A stretch of DNA of 64,000 bases from Plasticicumulans lactativorans (GCF_004341245.1 NZ_SLWY01000010.1:140464-204463), one strand, 5' to 3'. Counted from the stretch's first letter, positions 7,943 through 17,091 are shown. Program-made: numbers and translations. Notes: a model not told the origin generated them from the sequence alone.

Positions 7943-8344
7943 TTAGAGGGACATGCCGGCACACCAGCGGGAGGGACCGCGGGCCACTCGGCGGGAGTAC
8001 CAGGAGGGACGGACGACAGGGGCCGGGATCGGGTCGACATCGCCGGCGAGCGTGAGCTGCACGGGGGCGACAGGGACGGCGGAAACGACACGGACGACGG
8101 GAGCAACGGGAGCGGGCTGACGGTCGAGCTCGGCGAGAAGCTCGGCATTCCACTTGCGCAACTCGGCACGAGCACTGCGAGCCATCTGCAGGTCAAAACG
8201 CACCGCTTGTCGATACATGGCCTTAATCGGAGGCAAAACAGCCTGGCGATACTTGCGGAAATTCTTGGCAGCCGACGCAACCCAGTACGAATAGGAAGAC
8301 TCGTCTTTGGCAATGAACTTCTGAAGCAATTCGATGTTCGTCAT
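7943..8344 (-). CDS. Phage protein of unknown function
   Basis: A 133-residue basic protein. The N-terminal half is helical (MTNIELLQKFIAKDESSYSY, then AVLPPIKAMYRQAVRFDLQ) and the C-terminal half is rich in Val, Ala and Pro with an Arg-rich end (WYSRRVARGPSRW). The ATG at 8344 overlaps the stop of the upstream HTH gene in an ATGA arrangement, indicating translational coupling. I do not recognise the family. Confidence 0.55.
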   Translation of the reverse strand: MTNIELLQKFIAKDESSYSYWVASAAKNFRKYRQAVLPPIKAMYRQAVRFDLQMARSARAELRKWNAELLAELDRQPAPVAPVVRVVSAVPVAPVQLTLAGDVDPIPAPVVRPSWYSRRVARGPSRWCAGMSL

Positions 8345-8559
8345 TTCCCCGCCTCCGCGCATTCCTTCATCAACAAGACAAGATTGATCAGACGGTGACG
8401 ACCCACTTTCAGAGTCGGGACATAACCGCGATCGATCCAGTTATCGAGAACGCCAAGCTCAATGCCGCTCAACTCGGAAAAGCGTTCCTTGTGCATCACC
8501 GGGACAAAGGCCGTCATGCCTTGCGGCATAGCGGGGGCTTGTGGTTCCATTCCTTCCAT
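8341..8559 (-). CDS. Small HTH protein, excisionase/AlpA-like
   Basis: A 72-residue protein whose core MHKERFSELSGIELGVLDNW...RGYVPTLKVGRHRLINL matches the winged-helix shape of MerR/excisionase-type DNA-binding proteins: helix-turn-helix followed by a 'KVGRHRLI' wing. It is the first leftward gene opposite the repressor and so probably a Cro/Xis-like early function. It is controlled by the operators at 8585-8636 by position. An RBS is not obvious. Confidence 0.65.
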   Translation of the reverse strand: MEGMEPQAPAMPQGMTAFVPVMHKERFSELSGIELGVLDNWIDRGYVPTLKVGRHRLINLVLLMKECAEAGK

Positions 8560-8584
8560 CTTTGAGCCTCTTTGTGCATCAGCA

Positions 8585-8636
8585 ACATCACATGATGTAT
8601 GTTATACATCAAGAGATGCTCGACATCAAGCGATGT
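8585..8636. promoter_or_regulatory. Three operator-like palindromes in the divergent control region
   Basis: ACATC-N4-GATGT occurs at 8585-8598 and 8623-8636, and as ACATC-N4-GATGC at 8606-8619. Centres are 21 and 17 bp apart. They fill the gap between the repressor gene (rightward) and the early leftward genes, the classic place for a lysogeny switch. Confidence 0.75.
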
Positions 8637-8647
8637 AGGAACTTTTT

Positions 8648-8929
8648 TTGACCGACTACAGCAACAAGCTCCGAGCGATCCGAGAAGCCGAAGGGCTGAC
8701 GCAAAGCGCGTTCGCCGAGGCGGCAGGACTCAACGCCCGCAGCTACCAGAACGCAGAGAACGGCTTTCGAAGCCCCGGGCTTGCAATGATCGAAGCCGTT
8801 GCACGCCGATGGCCGCAATACGCCCGATGGCTGCTGACTGACGAGACAAGACCGGATCACGGCGACGTGAGCCCGGAACAGGAGCGGGCGCGCAGGGACT
8901 CGGCGAGGGACGGCACGCACGTCGCCTAG
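8648..8929 (+). CDS. Cro/CI-type phage repressor
   Basis: A 93-residue protein with an HTH_3-type domain (LRAIREAEGLTQSAFAEAAG, then NARSYQNAENG), residues about 8-60, and an unstructured charged tail. It starts at a TTG with AGGA about 8 nt upstream. It is encoded opposite to almost all other phage genes and faces three palindromic sites, so it is probably the lysogeny repressor and may regulate itself. It has no peptidase domain, so RecA-driven self-cleavage is not expected. Confidence 0.8.
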   Translation: MTDYSNKLRAIREAEGLTQSAFAEAAGLNARSYQNAENGFRSPGLAMIEAVARRWPQYARWLLTDETRPDHGDVSPEQERARRDSARDGTHVA

Positions 8930-8998
8930 CCGCGGAGGTCGCACGCCGATGGAAGGGTAGGGATGCCCGGTAACGGGATGTAGCCGAGGAGAAAACCG

Positions 8999-9517
8999 AT
9001 GGGAATCGAAGATCGCGAGTACTACCGCGAGGAGATCAAACGCAAAACGCGGGCCGAGCGCGAAAGATCGTACTACTACCCATCGGTGAAGGAAGACCAC
9101 TCACCCGACTGGCCACAGGGCCTGAGCAGAATCCCAGGCACACGACGACGTGTATCGCGATGGCTATACGGCGGATCACTGGCGGTCGCCCTCACCCTCG
9201 GCGGCAAGGCACTACTCGCAGCGATAGGCATGAACCACCTGCCAGTACCGCAGATCGGCACGCCAAAGCAGGCACCACAACAACAGCCGACCCAGCAGCC
9301 GGAACGGCCCCCAACACGGACAGTGATGATGTCAGAAATGACGATTCCAACCCCGCCACCACCGACCGCAACGCGACCGACAACACCACCCGCATCGAGC
9401 ACGCCGGGACCGGTGCAAACACTCTCGAGCACACCACGCCGGACCCTGCAGGCCTGCATGGCGCCCGGCTCGAACGAGGTCAACGCCAAGGTGCTCGCGT
9501 GCATGAACGGTCAGTAG
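8999..9517 (+). CDS. Single-pass membrane protein of unknown function, prophage-borne
   Basis: The 172-residue product has a charged N-terminus (MGIEDREYYREEIKRKTR), one membrane helix (GGSLAVALTLGGKALLAAIG, about 58-77), a long Pro/Thr/Gln-rich linker and a compact Cys-containing end (LQACMAPGSNEVNAKVLACM). GAGGAG lies 8 nt before the ATG. It is the last phage gene before attR and is transcribed with the repressor, as lysogenic conversion genes often are. No known family is recognised; a function in the lysogen is inference. Confidence 0.6.
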   Translation: MGIEDREYYREEIKRKTRAERERSYYYPSVKEDHSPDWPQGLSRIPGTRRRVSRWLYGGSLAVALTLGGKALLAAIGMNHLPVPQIGTPKQAPQQQPTQQPERPPTRTVMMSEMTIPTPPPPTATRPTTPPASSTPGPVQTLSSTPRRTLQACMAPGSNEVNAKVLACMNGQ

Positions 9518-9629
9518 CGTCAACGAAGTGTCAACGCCACTGACGCACGATGACGCCCCTAGATGCGCAAGAAACGCTCAAGCTCTTGATAGTGCACGCA
9601 TCGACACTTATAAGATGCGCAACAACGCG

Positions 9630-9725
9630 GACTCAAAATCAGCCGACGCAAGTCGTGGGGGTTCGAGTCCCTTCTCCGGCACCACGCAGATTCAAGGGCT
9701 TACCGTTCGCGGTAGGCCCTTTGTC
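9630..9725 (+). repeat. attR: 96-bp direct repeat (right copy)
   Basis: Identical to 501-596. It contains only the 3' half of tRNA-Leu and the terminator; the bases left of 9630 do not continue the tRNA, so this copy is not a functional tRNA. Confidence 0.93.
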
Positions 9726-9728
9726 GTT

Positions 9729-9885
9729 TCTGGTGTCGACGCAGTCGCGGCATCGAGGCGGGCGGTTCCGCGCAGAATGGCCGGAGGCGGAAGGGGCGTA
9801 ACGCATTGTTACGGCCATGGCGAAATGTCCAGGCCTGCGCTCATGGAGGCGGCCGGCGCGATCGGGACGGATCGGGTACCGGGGC
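9729..9885 (-). pseudogene. Remnant of a second integrase gene (3' end, internally deleted)
   Basis: Beyond attR the sequence keeps tracking the phage integrase 3' end. The 18-mer at 9795-9812 equals 676-693 (encoding VTMRYA), and the 19-mer at 9858-9876 equals 911-929 (encoding RSVPI). About 170 bp between these blocks is missing here, which removes the catalytic HxxR region, and reading frames are broken. It is the decayed end of an older, related element. Confidence 0.75.
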
Positions 9886-10003
9886 CGAAGGGCGATGCGC
9901 CGCCCGTTGCCGCCAGCAGGCTGACGGCAGCGGGTTTCTCCCGCACCACTACACAACATCCCCGGGGGGGCCGGATCGAAGCGCCCGAAATCCGGAGTGG
10001 CCT

Positions 10004-10498
10004 TCAGTCCCACCGCGGCGCGATGCCCGCGGGATCGGCCAGGCGCTCGTTGCGGTCGAGGGCGGCGATCGCGGCCATGTCCGCGTCGCCCAGGACCAGT
10101 TCCAGTGCCTTCAGGTTGCCTGCCAGGTTCGCGCGGCGGGTCGACGAGGGGATAACCGAGTAGCCCTGCCGCAGCGCCCAGGCCAGCGCGACCTGCGCGG
10201 GGGTGGCGTCGTGCTGCGCGGCAATGGCCTGCAGCAGCGGGTCCTGCAGCACCTTGCCGTAGGCCAGGGTCATGTACGAGGTGATGTGGATGCCCTGCGC
10301 GCGGGCGTAGTCGGCGAGCGTGCGGTTCGGCAGGTAAGGGCTGAGTTCGACCGGGTTGGTGGCGATGGCGTCGCGGCCGATGCTGAGGCGGCGATCGCCA
10401 CGCCGATGTCGGCCTCGTTGGCGTAGATCTGCGCGGTGTCGATCGCGCGGTAGCCGACGTCGAGCGCATCGCGCACCGAGTCGATCACGGTCTGGCCC
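10004..10498 (-). pseudogene. Aldo/keto reductase remnant (DkgB-like)
   Basis: Two pieces in different frames match 2,5-diketo-gluconate reductase B-type enzymes. One is an N-terminal piece, [20 protein letters not shown] followed by [13 protein letters not shown] (about 10394-10498). The other is a C-terminal piece from [20 protein letters not shown] through [12 protein letters not shown] to [20 protein letters not shown] (10004 to about 10392). Roughly 95 residues, including the catalytic Lys/His region, are missing at the junction, together with a frameshift. The enzyme is certainly dead. Confidence 0.88.
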
Positions 10499-10502
10499 TG
10501 CT

Positions 10503-10625
10503 GGCCAGCAGCCCGGCGGAGGGGAGGCTCACGCCGAGGTCGGTGGCGATGGTGGGGATCAGGCCGACGATGACGAACTCCGTCGTGCCGATGGCGAAGG
10601 CGCTGATGGTCAGCGCCAGCAGGCC
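10503..10625 (-). pseudogene. MFS transporter remnant (first membrane segments)
   Basis: The frame LLALTISAFAIGTTEFVIVG followed by [19 protein letters not shown] is the start of an AraJ/YdhP-type major facilitator. It stops abruptly at about 10505, where the aldo/keto reductase remnant begins. All later helices are deleted. Confidence 0.82.
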
Positions 10626-10628
10626 ACC

Positions 10629-10763
10629 CGGGACGTGCGCCAGCCCATCCACGCCGTCTACTACCGCAACACCGCGCTGGCGTCCCGCATCACCTGCTTC
10701 GTCGACTACGTTGTCGAACGCCTCGGCCGGCAGCCTTTCGATGAAGCCGGCGAGCTTCGGTAG
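10629..10763 (+). pseudogene. LysR-type regulator remnant (C-terminal end)
   Basis: The frame RQPIHAVYYRNTALASRITC followed by FVDYVVERL to a stop at 10763 matches the C-terminal end of a LysR-family effector domain. The DNA-binding part and most of the effector domain are absent. It points away from the MFS remnant, the usual divergent arrangement of this regulator-transporter-reductase locus. Confidence 0.75.
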
Positions 10764-11205
10764 CGGGCGCGACGTATTGTGGGCACCACGCTCCGCGTTG
10801 CGCGTGCGCCGATGATTGGGGCCACGACGACACCCCGCACGGCCGAGAGACGACGCCCGAGCCGATGCCTCCACTGCCGCGCCCAGCGCCACCGGTTACA
10901 ATCCGGCGGCTGCCGCCGCGAGCGCGAACCGGCCACGGCCATGCCGGGCCCGCTGCCGCAGGCGGGCGCGGATGCGTTCTGCCCGCAGGTGTTCGTGACC
11001 TGCCGGTCGCCGCTGCGCGAGCGCGGCCGCCGGTGCATCAGCAGGGCGATGCGTTCCGGCCAGCGACGTCCGCGGTTACGCGTGGTGTGCGAGGGGCGTC
11101 GGCCGGTCGTGCCGGGTACACGCCAGGGCCGCACCGCAGAACCCCGAAACCCGCTATCAGCGCGGCTCCCGGCACGCCCCGGGGGGCGTGCGTGGTCTCA
11201 TGCCG
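10764..11205. other. Gene-free stretch upstream of queA
   Basis: About 440 bp of GC-rich sequence. Open frames cross it on both strands, but none gives a recognisable protein. It is probably further decayed DNA of the scar plus the queA leader; I see no RNA gene or clear promoter. Confidence 0.5.
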
Positions 11206-12237
11206 ATGTTGAGAGCCGATTTCCATTTCGACCTTCCGCCGGAGCTCATCGCCCAGCACCCGCCCGCGCAGCGCGGGGCGAGCCGGCTGCTGGTGCTCGA
11301 CGGGCCGAGCGGCGCGCTCGCCGATGCCGCGTTCGCCGATCTCCCGCGCTGGCTGCGCGCAGGCGACCTGCTGGTGTTCAACGACACGCGGGTGATCCCG
11401 GCGCGCCTGTTCGGTGCGAAGGACAGCGGCGGGCGGGTGGAGGCGCTGGTCGAGCGGCTGCTCGACGCGCACCGCGTGCTCGCGCACGTGCGCGCGAGCA
11501 AGGCGCCGCGTCCGGGCAGCGGCATCGTCTTCGCGGGCGGACTGCGCGCGAGCGTGCGCCAGCGCCACGAGGACCTGTTCGAGCTCGCCTTCGAGGATCC
11601 GCGGCCGGTGCTCGAACTGCTCGATGCGTACGGCCACGTGCCCCTGCCGCCCTATATCGACCGGCCCGATGCCGCGGGCGATGCCGACCGCTACCAGACG
11701 GTCTACGCCCGCGCGCCGGGCGCCGTCGCGGCGCCGACCGCCGGGCTGCATTTCACCGAGGCGCTGCTCGAACAGCTCGCCGCGGCGGGGGTGGAGCGGA
11801 CCTTCGTGACCCTGCACGTCGGCGCCGGCACCTTCCAGCCGGTGCGCGCCGAGCGCATCGCCGATCACCACATGCATGCCGAGCAGGTCGAGGTCGGCCC
11901 CGAGGTGGTCGCGGCGGTGGCAGCGACGCGCGCGCGGGGCGGGCGGGTGGTGGCGGTCGGGACCACGGCGGTGCGCAGCCTCGAAGCCGCGGCCGCCGCG
12001 GGCGCACTGGCGCCGTTCAGCGGCGACACGCGGATCTTCATCACGCCGGGCTACCGCTTCCGCGTCGTCGACGCGCTGGTGACCAACTTCCACCTGCCGG
12101 AGTCGACCTTGCTGATGCTGGTGTCGGCCTTCGCCGGGCATGCCAGCGTGCTCGCCGCCTACCGCCACGCGGTGGCGGCGCGTTACCGTTTCTTCAGCTA
12201 CGGCGACGCGATGTTCCTGACCCGGGCCCCCGTCTGA
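11206..12237 (+). CDS. queA: tRNA preQ1(34) S-adenosylmethionine ribosyltransferase-isomerase
   Basis: The 343-residue product begins [19 protein letters not shown] and contains [61 protein letters not shown] and [19 protein letters not shown], all typical of QueA. The enzyme transfers the ribosyl part of SAM to preQ1 in the wobble position of tRNAs, making epoxyqueuosine. Full length. The start may also be the ATG at 11200 or GTG at 11188; homologue-like MLRADF favours 11206. Confidence 0.95.
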   Translation: MLRADFHFDLPPELIAQHPPAQRGASRLLVLDGPSGALADAAFADLPRWLRAGDLLVFNDTRVIPARLFGAKDSGGRVEALVERLLDAHRVLAHVRASKAPRPGSGIVFAGGLRASVRQRHEDLFELAFEDPRPVLELLDAYGHVPLPPYIDRPDAAGDADRYQTVYARAPGAVAAPTAGLHFTEALLEQLAAAGVERTFVTLHVGAGTFQPVRAERIADHHMHAEQVEVGPEVVAAVAATRARGGRVVAVGTTAVRSLEAAAAAGALAPFSGDTRIFITPGYRFRVVDALVTNFHLPESTLLMLVSAFAGHASVLAAYRHAVAARYRFFSYGDAMFLTRAPV

Positions 12238-12285
12238 GCCAGCGTGCAACTTTCGCCCGAGCGTCCTGTCTCTGCGGGGACTGCG

Positions 12286-12313
12286 CTTGCAATGGCGCCT
12301 ACCGTCCCCACAG
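12286..12313 (+). promoter_or_regulatory. Heat-shock (sigma-32) type promoter of htpX
   Basis: CTTGCAA (12286-12292), 13 bp, then CCCCACAG (12306-12313), close to the sigma-32 pattern CTTGAAA/CCCCAT and 38 bp before the htpX start. htpX is a known heat-shock gene in other proteobacteria. Confidence 0.55.
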
Positions 12314-12350
12314 AACCGGGGAGGTTCCGTCTGTTCCGAAGAGGAAGCCC

Positions 12351-13238
12351 ATGAAACGCATCATTCTGTTCGTGCTCACCAACATCGCCGTGCTGATCGT
12401 GCTCAGCATCACCGCACGACTGCTCGGCGTGGACCGTTTCCTGACGCAGAACGGTCTCAACATGGGGGCTTTGCTGGTGTTCGCCGCCGTGTTCGGCATG
12501 GGCGGCTCGTTCATCTCGCTGGCAATGTCGAAGTGGATGGCCAAGTCCTCGGTCGGCGCGGTGGTGATCGACGTGCCGCAGAACGCCACCGAGCGCTGGC
12601 TGGTCGACACGGTTGCGCGCCAGGCCCGCGCCGCGGGCATCGGCATGCCCGAGGTCGCGATCTACGATTCGCCGGAGATCAACGCCTTCGCCACCGGCGC
12701 GAACCGCGACAAGGCCCTGGTGGCCGTCAGCACCGGCCTGCTGACCAACATGACCGCGGACGAGGTCGAAGGCGTGCTGGCGCACGAGGTCAGCCACGTC
12801 GCCAACGGCGACATGATTACGCTGGCGCTGATCCAGGGCGTGGTGAACACCTTCGTGATCTTCCTGTCGCGTGCGGTGGGCTACGTGATCGACCGGGCGC
12901 TGTCGGGCAACCGTGACGAGGAGGGCGGGGTCGGCATCGCCTACTACATCAGCAGCATCGTGCTGGAACTGCTGTTCGGCGTGCTCGCCTCGGTGATCGT
13001 GATGTGGTTCTCGCGCCAGCGCGAGTTCCGCGCCGATGCCGGCGGCGCGCATCTCGCCGGCCGCGGCAAGATGGTGGCGGCGCTCGAACGGCTGCGCCTG
13101 ATGCACGAGCCCTCGCACCTGCCCTCGCAGATGGCGGCCTTCGGCATCAACGGCGGCCTGGGCGATGGCCTGAAGCGGCTGTTCATGACCCACCCGCCGC
13201 TGGAGGAGCGCATCGCCGCGCTGCTGCGCGCCGCCTGA
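12351..13238 (+). CDS. htpX: Membrane zinc metalloprotease HtpX
   Basis: The 295-residue protein has two N-terminal membrane helices ([19 protein letters not shown] and [20 protein letters not shown]), the HEVSH zinc motif (His145, Glu146, His149), two further membrane segments (about 155-185 and 195-215) and the third-ligand region REFRADAGG. HtpX degrades damaged inner-membrane proteins together with FtsH. A GAGGAAG lies before the ATG. It stands alone behind a candidate heat-shock promoter. Confidence 0.96.
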   Translation: MKRIILFVLTNIAVLIVLSITARLLGVDRFLTQNGLNMGALLVFAAVFGMGGSFISLAMSKWMAKSSVGAVVIDVPQNATERWLVDTVARQARAAGIGMPEVAIYDSPEINAFATGANRDKALVAVSTGLLTNMTADEVEGVLAHEVSHVANGDMITLALIQGVVNTFVIFLSRAVGYVIDRALSGNRDEEGGVGIAYYISSIVLELLFGVLASVIVMWFSRQREFRADAGGAHLAGRGKMVAALERLRLMHEPSHLPSQMAAFGINGGLGDGLKRLFMTHPPLEERIAALLRAA

Positions 13239-13270
13239 TCGCGCGCGCTGCCCTCACATCTACCCCCTGC

Positions 13271-13294
13271 GGAGCCCGCCGGCCGGCGGGCTCC
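13271..13294. terminator. Bidirectional terminator-like hairpin
   Basis: GGAGCCCGCCGG/CCGGCGGGCTCC is a fully self-complementary 24-mer between the convergent htpX and FimX-like genes. T-tracts are weak on both sides. Confidence 0.45.
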
Positions 13295-13326
13295 GGCCTT
13301 TCCGGCCGCTGTCGGCCGGCCCGCCT

Positions 13327-15429
13327 TCACAGCACGAACTGCTGGAAGTCGAAATCGAGTCGCGGGCTCGCCGCCTGCACGACCGGTCCCTGCACGTGGT
13401 CGATGCCGAACCCCCAGGCATTGGCGAGGCGCGACGGCGAAGTGACGTCGACCGCGATCACCTGCGCGCCGAGGGCTTGCGCGCCGTGCACCAGGCCCTC
13501 GAGGTCGCGGCGCAGGTCCTTGTCGTTGCCGGCCCGGTCGACGCTGTCCATGTCGAGTTCGACGTAGCTCGGGCGCAGGTGCTCCAGGTAGCGCTGGCTG
13601 TCGCCGTGCCTGCCGCAGTGGTGCAGGGCGAGCGCGCAGTCGAGCGGGGCGAGTTGCTTGCGCAGTCGCAAAAGGTCCACCAGATACGGTTCGACCGACT
13701 CTTCGGCGATCTCCAGCACGAGGGTGCGGCCGGGCACCTGGACCTCGGCGAGGTGCTGCCCGAGCCAGGCGGGAAAGTCCGCGTCGGTGATCGAGTTGCT
13801 CGACAGGCCGAGGAACAGGACGAGCTCGCCGTGCTTGCCGCCGGCGCCGGCGGCTGCCCGCAGGGCCGTGGCGATCAGCCAGCGGTCGATCTGGCGCATC
13901 ACCCCGCGCGCCTCGGCGAGCGGCACGAGTTCACCGAGGTCGAGCGGGGCGCCGGCGGCATCCGGCGCGAACAGCCGCACCCGGTAGCGCTGCCGCGCGT
14001 CGCCGGCGAGCGAGGCGACCGGCTCGTAATGCGCTTCGAGGCGGCGTTCGACCATGGCCGCCCGCAGTTCGCGCAGCAGCGCGTCGCGGCGCGCGGCCGA
14101 ATCGCGATCGGGGTTGATCGGCGCATACACCTGGACCTGGCCGGGGCCGAGCTGGCGGGCCTGCTCGCAGGCGCGATCGGCGAAAGCGATGATCTGCGTC
14201 GGGCTGTGCGCGGCATCGCCGAGCAGGCACACCCCGGCGCAGGCGCGCGTGGAGATCAGCCGCGACTCCACCGCCACCGAGCGCTCGCCGATGCTGCGAC
14301 ACAGGCGCTCGCCCAGTTCCAGCGCCGCCGCCCGGCCGGCGGCCGGCGTGTACACGGTGAAGGTGGCGTCGGCGAAGCGTGCGACCAGGTCGTCCGGGCC
14401 GAGCAGGCGCAGCACCGCTTCGGCCACCGCCCGCAGCAGCGTGTCGACCGCCTCCAGGCCGAGGCTCTGCGCGATGTTGCGGTATTCGGTGAGCAGCACG
14501 TAGAGCACCGCGCCGCCGGACTGGCCGCTGGTCAGCGCGTGCGTGCGCAGCCGCGTCAGGCGTTCGGTGAAGGAGTGGCGGTTGTAGAAGCCGGTGACCG
14601 GGTCGTGCTCGGCGACGTACTGCAGCCGGCTGCGCAGTTCGCTGTCCTCGTCGCTGCGCCGTAGCAGCAACTGCAGGCAGGGTTCCTCGTTCATCCGCGA
14701 CGGCGTGGCGCACAGCCGGATGTCGACGTTGCCGCCGTCGGCGCGGTGCGCCCGCAGGTCGATCCACTCGGCCGCGGGGGCCTTGCCGGTGGCGTCGTGA
14801 GGAGGCTGGTCGACCTGGCGCAGGTAGGCCTTCAGCGCGTCGCGGTCGGCGCGATCGATCAGGTCGACCAGCGTGCAGCCGACCATGTTGTCGCCGTAGC
14901 CGAACAGTTCGCGGTAGGCGGGGTTGGCGTAGACGTGTGCGCCCTCGTGGATGTAGGCGACGGCGTCGCGCGCGCCTTCGAGCAGCGCCTGGGCGCGGGC
15001 CTCGCTCTCGCGGTACAGCCCCTCCCAGCGTCGCGCCTGGCGGCGCTGTTCGAGGCGGTTGAGCTCGAGGCGCGCGACCATCGGCAGCGAGGTCGGGATG
15101 CTCAGCGCGGCGATGCGGTCGGCGCCGGCGCCGAGCAGGCGCGCGGCGACGGCGCTTTCGAGGTTTTCGATCACCGCGATGATCGGGATGTCCTTGAACG
15201 CGCCGTCGACCGAATCACGCACGTCCTCGACCCGCGGCAGTCCTTCGCCCGGGCGCACCACGATCAGGTCGAGCGGCTGCTCGTCGATCAGGCGCTGCAG
15301 GTCGTCGAGGCGGTCGGCCTGCCAGTGCCGCACCAGGTAGCTGGCGCCGCGCAGCGGGCGCAGGATCGGCTGCACGTCGTGCCGCGGGTGGTCGACGATC
15401 AGCAGGCGGATGGCGGCGTCGATGAGCAA
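13327..15429 (-). CDS. FimX-like degenerate GGDEF-EAL c-di-GMP effector
   Basis: A 700-residue protein: an N-terminal receiver-like domain (about 5-130, lacking a convincing phospho-Asp pocket), PAS (about 150-265, [14 protein letters not shown]), GGDEF-like (about 285-440) and EAL-like (about 455-700). The GGDEF signature is replaced by FADATF and the EALLR motif by YRVRLF, so neither cyclase nor phosphodiesterase activity is expected. This domain order with two dead domains is that of FimX, which binds c-di-GMP through EAL and controls type IV pilus assembly. The pilMNOPQ operon lies 33 kb away in the same window. Confidence 0.8.
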   Translation of the reverse strand: MLIDAAIRLLIVDHPRHDVQPILRPLRGASYLVRHWQADRLDDLQRLIDEQPLDLIVVRPGEGLPRVEDVRDSVDGAFKDIPIIAVIENLESAVAARLLGAGADRIAALSIPTSLPMVARLELNRLEQRRQARRWEGLYRESEARAQALLEGARDAVAYIHEGAHVYANPAYRELFGYGDNMVGCTLVDLIDRADRDALKAYLRQVDQPPHDATGKAPAAEWIDLRAHRADGGNVDIRLCATPSRMNEEPCLQLLLRRSDEDSELRSRLQYVAEHDPVTGFYNRHSFTERLTRLRTHALTSGQSGGAVLYVLLTEYRNIAQSLGLEAVDTLLRAVAEAVLRLLGPDDLVARFADATFTVYTPAAGRAAALELGERLCRSIGERSVAVESRLISTRACAGVCLLGDAAHSPTQIIAFADRACEQARQLGPGQVQVYAPINPDRDSAARRDALLRELRAAMVERRLEAHYEPVASLAGDARQRYRVRLFAPDAAGAPLDLGELVPLAEARGVMRQIDRWLIATALRAAAGAGGKHGELVLFLGLSSNSITDADFPAWLGQHLAEVQVPGRTLVLEIAEESVEPYLVDLLRLRKQLAPLDCALALHHCGRHGDSQRYLEHLRPSYVELDMDSVDRAGNDKDLRRDLEGLVHGAQALGAQVIAVDVTSPSRLANAWGFGIDHVQGPVVQAASPRLDFDFQQFVL

Positions 15430-15459
15430 GCGGGCCTCCGGGGGCGGGATGGCGGGGCG

Positions 15460-16476
15460 TCAGCGCGCGACGACGGGGGTCTTGGCGGGCGCTCCGGCCA
15501 CCTCGCGCACCAGCCGTGGCACCAGGTAGCCGGGCAGCTGCGCGCGCAGCGTATCCATGATAGCCAAGGCCCGCGCGTCGGCGACGGCGAAGTGCGCGGC
15601 GCCGCGCACCGCGTCGAGCTGGTGCAGGTAGTAGGGCAGCACGCCGGCGGCGAACAGGCGCTCGCTCAGCTCGGCGAGCACCGCGGCGTCATCGTTGACG
15701 CCGGCGAGCAGCACGCTCTGGTTCAGCAGCGTGATGCCGCGGCGGCGCAGCGGCGCGAGCGCCGCGGCGACCTCGGCGTCGAGCTCGTGCGGATGGTTGG
15801 CGTGCACCACCAGCACGGTCGCCAGGCGGGTGGCGTCGAGCACGGCGAGCAGGCCACCGTCGACGCGCGCCGGCAGCACCACCGGCTGGCGGCTGTGGAT
15901 GCGCAGCCGCTGCAGGTGGGGGATGGCGTCGAGCGCCGCGAGCAGCGTCGCCAGGCGCCGGTCGGACAGCGCGAGCGGGTCGCCGCCGCTCAGGATCACC
16001 TCGCTGACCTCGGGGGTCGCGCGCAGGTAGTCGAGTGCCGCGTCCCAGGCGCCGCGGCCGGCGCTGGCGGCGCCGTACGGGAACTCGCGGCGGAAGCAGT
16101 AGCGGCAGTGCACGCCGCAGGCGCCGGTGGCGACGAGCAGCGCGCGGCCGCGGTACTTGTGCAGCACCCCCGGCACCGGCATCGCGGCGAGGTCGCCGAC
16201 CGGATCGGCGACGTAGCCCGGCGCGGCGACGAGTTCCTCGGCGAGCGGCAGCACCTGGCGCAGCAGCGGGTCGTGCGCGTCGCCCTTGCGCATGCGGGCG
16301 ACGAAGCCGCGCGGCACGCGCAGCGGGAACGCCGCCGCGGCACGGCGCGCGGCGGGCAGCCAGGCGGGGTCGAGGTCGAGCGCGTGCAGGAGCTCGGCGG
16401 GGTCGGTGTAGGCCGCGGCGAGTTCCACCTGCCAGCGCGGGGGTGCCTCACGCGGCGTCAGCGATGCGGCTATCAT
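15460..16476 (-). CDS. epmB: EF-P beta-lysylation lysine 2,3-aminomutase EpmB
   Basis: A 338-residue radical SAM enzyme with the cluster motif Cys120-x3-Cys124-x2-Cys127 (CGVHCRYCF), SGGDPLAL and a C-terminal SKT-like lysine (GAPAKTPVV) that corresponds to the PLP lysine of EpmB. It converts alpha-lysine to beta-lysine for attachment to EF-P. The gene diverges from efp, with only 45 bp between starts, and its partner epmA follows efp. This neighbourhood separates it from clostridial catabolic lysine aminomutases. Confidence 0.94.
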   Translation of the reverse strand: MIAASLTPREAPPRWQVELAAAYTDPAELLHALDLDPAWLPAARRAAAAFPLRVPRGFVARMRKGDAHDPLLRQVLPLAEELVAAPGYVADPVGDLAAMPVPGVLHKYRGRALLVATGACGVHCRYCFRREFPYGAASAGRGAWDAALDYLRATPEVSEVILSGGDPLALSDRRLATLLAALDAIPHLQRLRIHSRQPVVLPARVDGGLLAVLDATRLATVLVVHANHPHELDAEVAAALAPLRRRGITLLNQSVLLAGVNDDAAVLAELSERLFAAGVLPYYLHQLDAVRGAAHFAVADARALAIMDTLRAQLPGYLVPRLVREVAGAPAKTPVVAR

Positions 16477-16521
16477 GTGCGGCCTTCGGCAGCGGCGGTT
16501 TCGATAGAGAAAGGCGGAAAT

Positions 16522-17091
16522 ATGGCCACGTACAGTACCAACGAGTTCAAGAGCGGCCTGAAGATCATGCTCGACGGCGATCCCTACGCGATCGTCGAGA
16601 ACGAGTTCGTCAAGCCCGGCAAGGGTCAGGCATTCAACCGCGTGAAGGTCCGCAACCTCAAGACCGGACGCACCATCGAACGCACCTTCAAGTCGGGCGA
16701 CACCGCCGAGGGCGCCGACGTGATGGACGTCGAGATGCAGTACCTCTACAACGACGGCGAGTTCTGGCACTTCATGGACCAGCAGAGCTTCGAGCAGATC
16801 AGCGCCGATGCCAACGCCGTCGGCGACAGCGGCAAATGGATGAAGGAGAACGACATCTGCCAGATCACGCTGTGGAACGGCGTGCCGCTGACGGTGAACC
16901 CGCCGAACTTCATCGTCGCCAAGATCGTCGAGACCGACCCCGGCCTGAAGGGCGACACCTCCGGCGGCGGCGGCAAGCCGGCGACGCTCGAGACCGGCGC
17001 GGTGGTGCGCGTGCCGCTGTTCGTGCAGACCGGCGAGGTCGTCAAGGTCGACACCCGTACCGGCGAGTACGTGTCGCGCGTCAAGGAGTGA
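16522..17091 (+). CDS. efp: Translation elongation factor P
   Basis: The 189-residue protein has the three EF-P domains. The modification site is Lys34 in the loop PGKGQAF, the type that receives beta-lysine rather than rhamnose (which would need Arg). EF-P relieves ribosome stalling at polyproline stretches. GGCGG lies 5-9 nt before the ATG. epmA follows 58 bp downstream and epmB diverges upstream, so substrate and both modifying enzymes sit together. Confidence 0.97.
   Translation: MATYSTNEFKSGLKIMLDGDPYAIVENEFVKPGKGQAFNRVKVRNLKTGRTIERTFKSGDTAEGADVMDVEMQYLYNDGEFWHFMDQQSFEQISADANAVGDSGKWMKENDICQITLWNGVPLTVNPPNFIVAKIVETDPGLKGDTSGGGGKPATLETGAVVRVPLFVQTGEVVKVDTRTGEYVSRVKE

Noticed and set aside
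9639..10469. Long minus-strand frame ending in GAGEGTRTPTTCVG
   Set aside because: It reads antisense through the tRNA-Leu copy and out of frame through pseudogenes; this peptide end is a known artefact of tRNA antisense translation.
10779..12350. An 819-codon frame running from 10779 into htpX
   Set aside because: It overlaps queA in another frame, has Arg/Ala-biased composition, and only its part from 12351 is HtpX.
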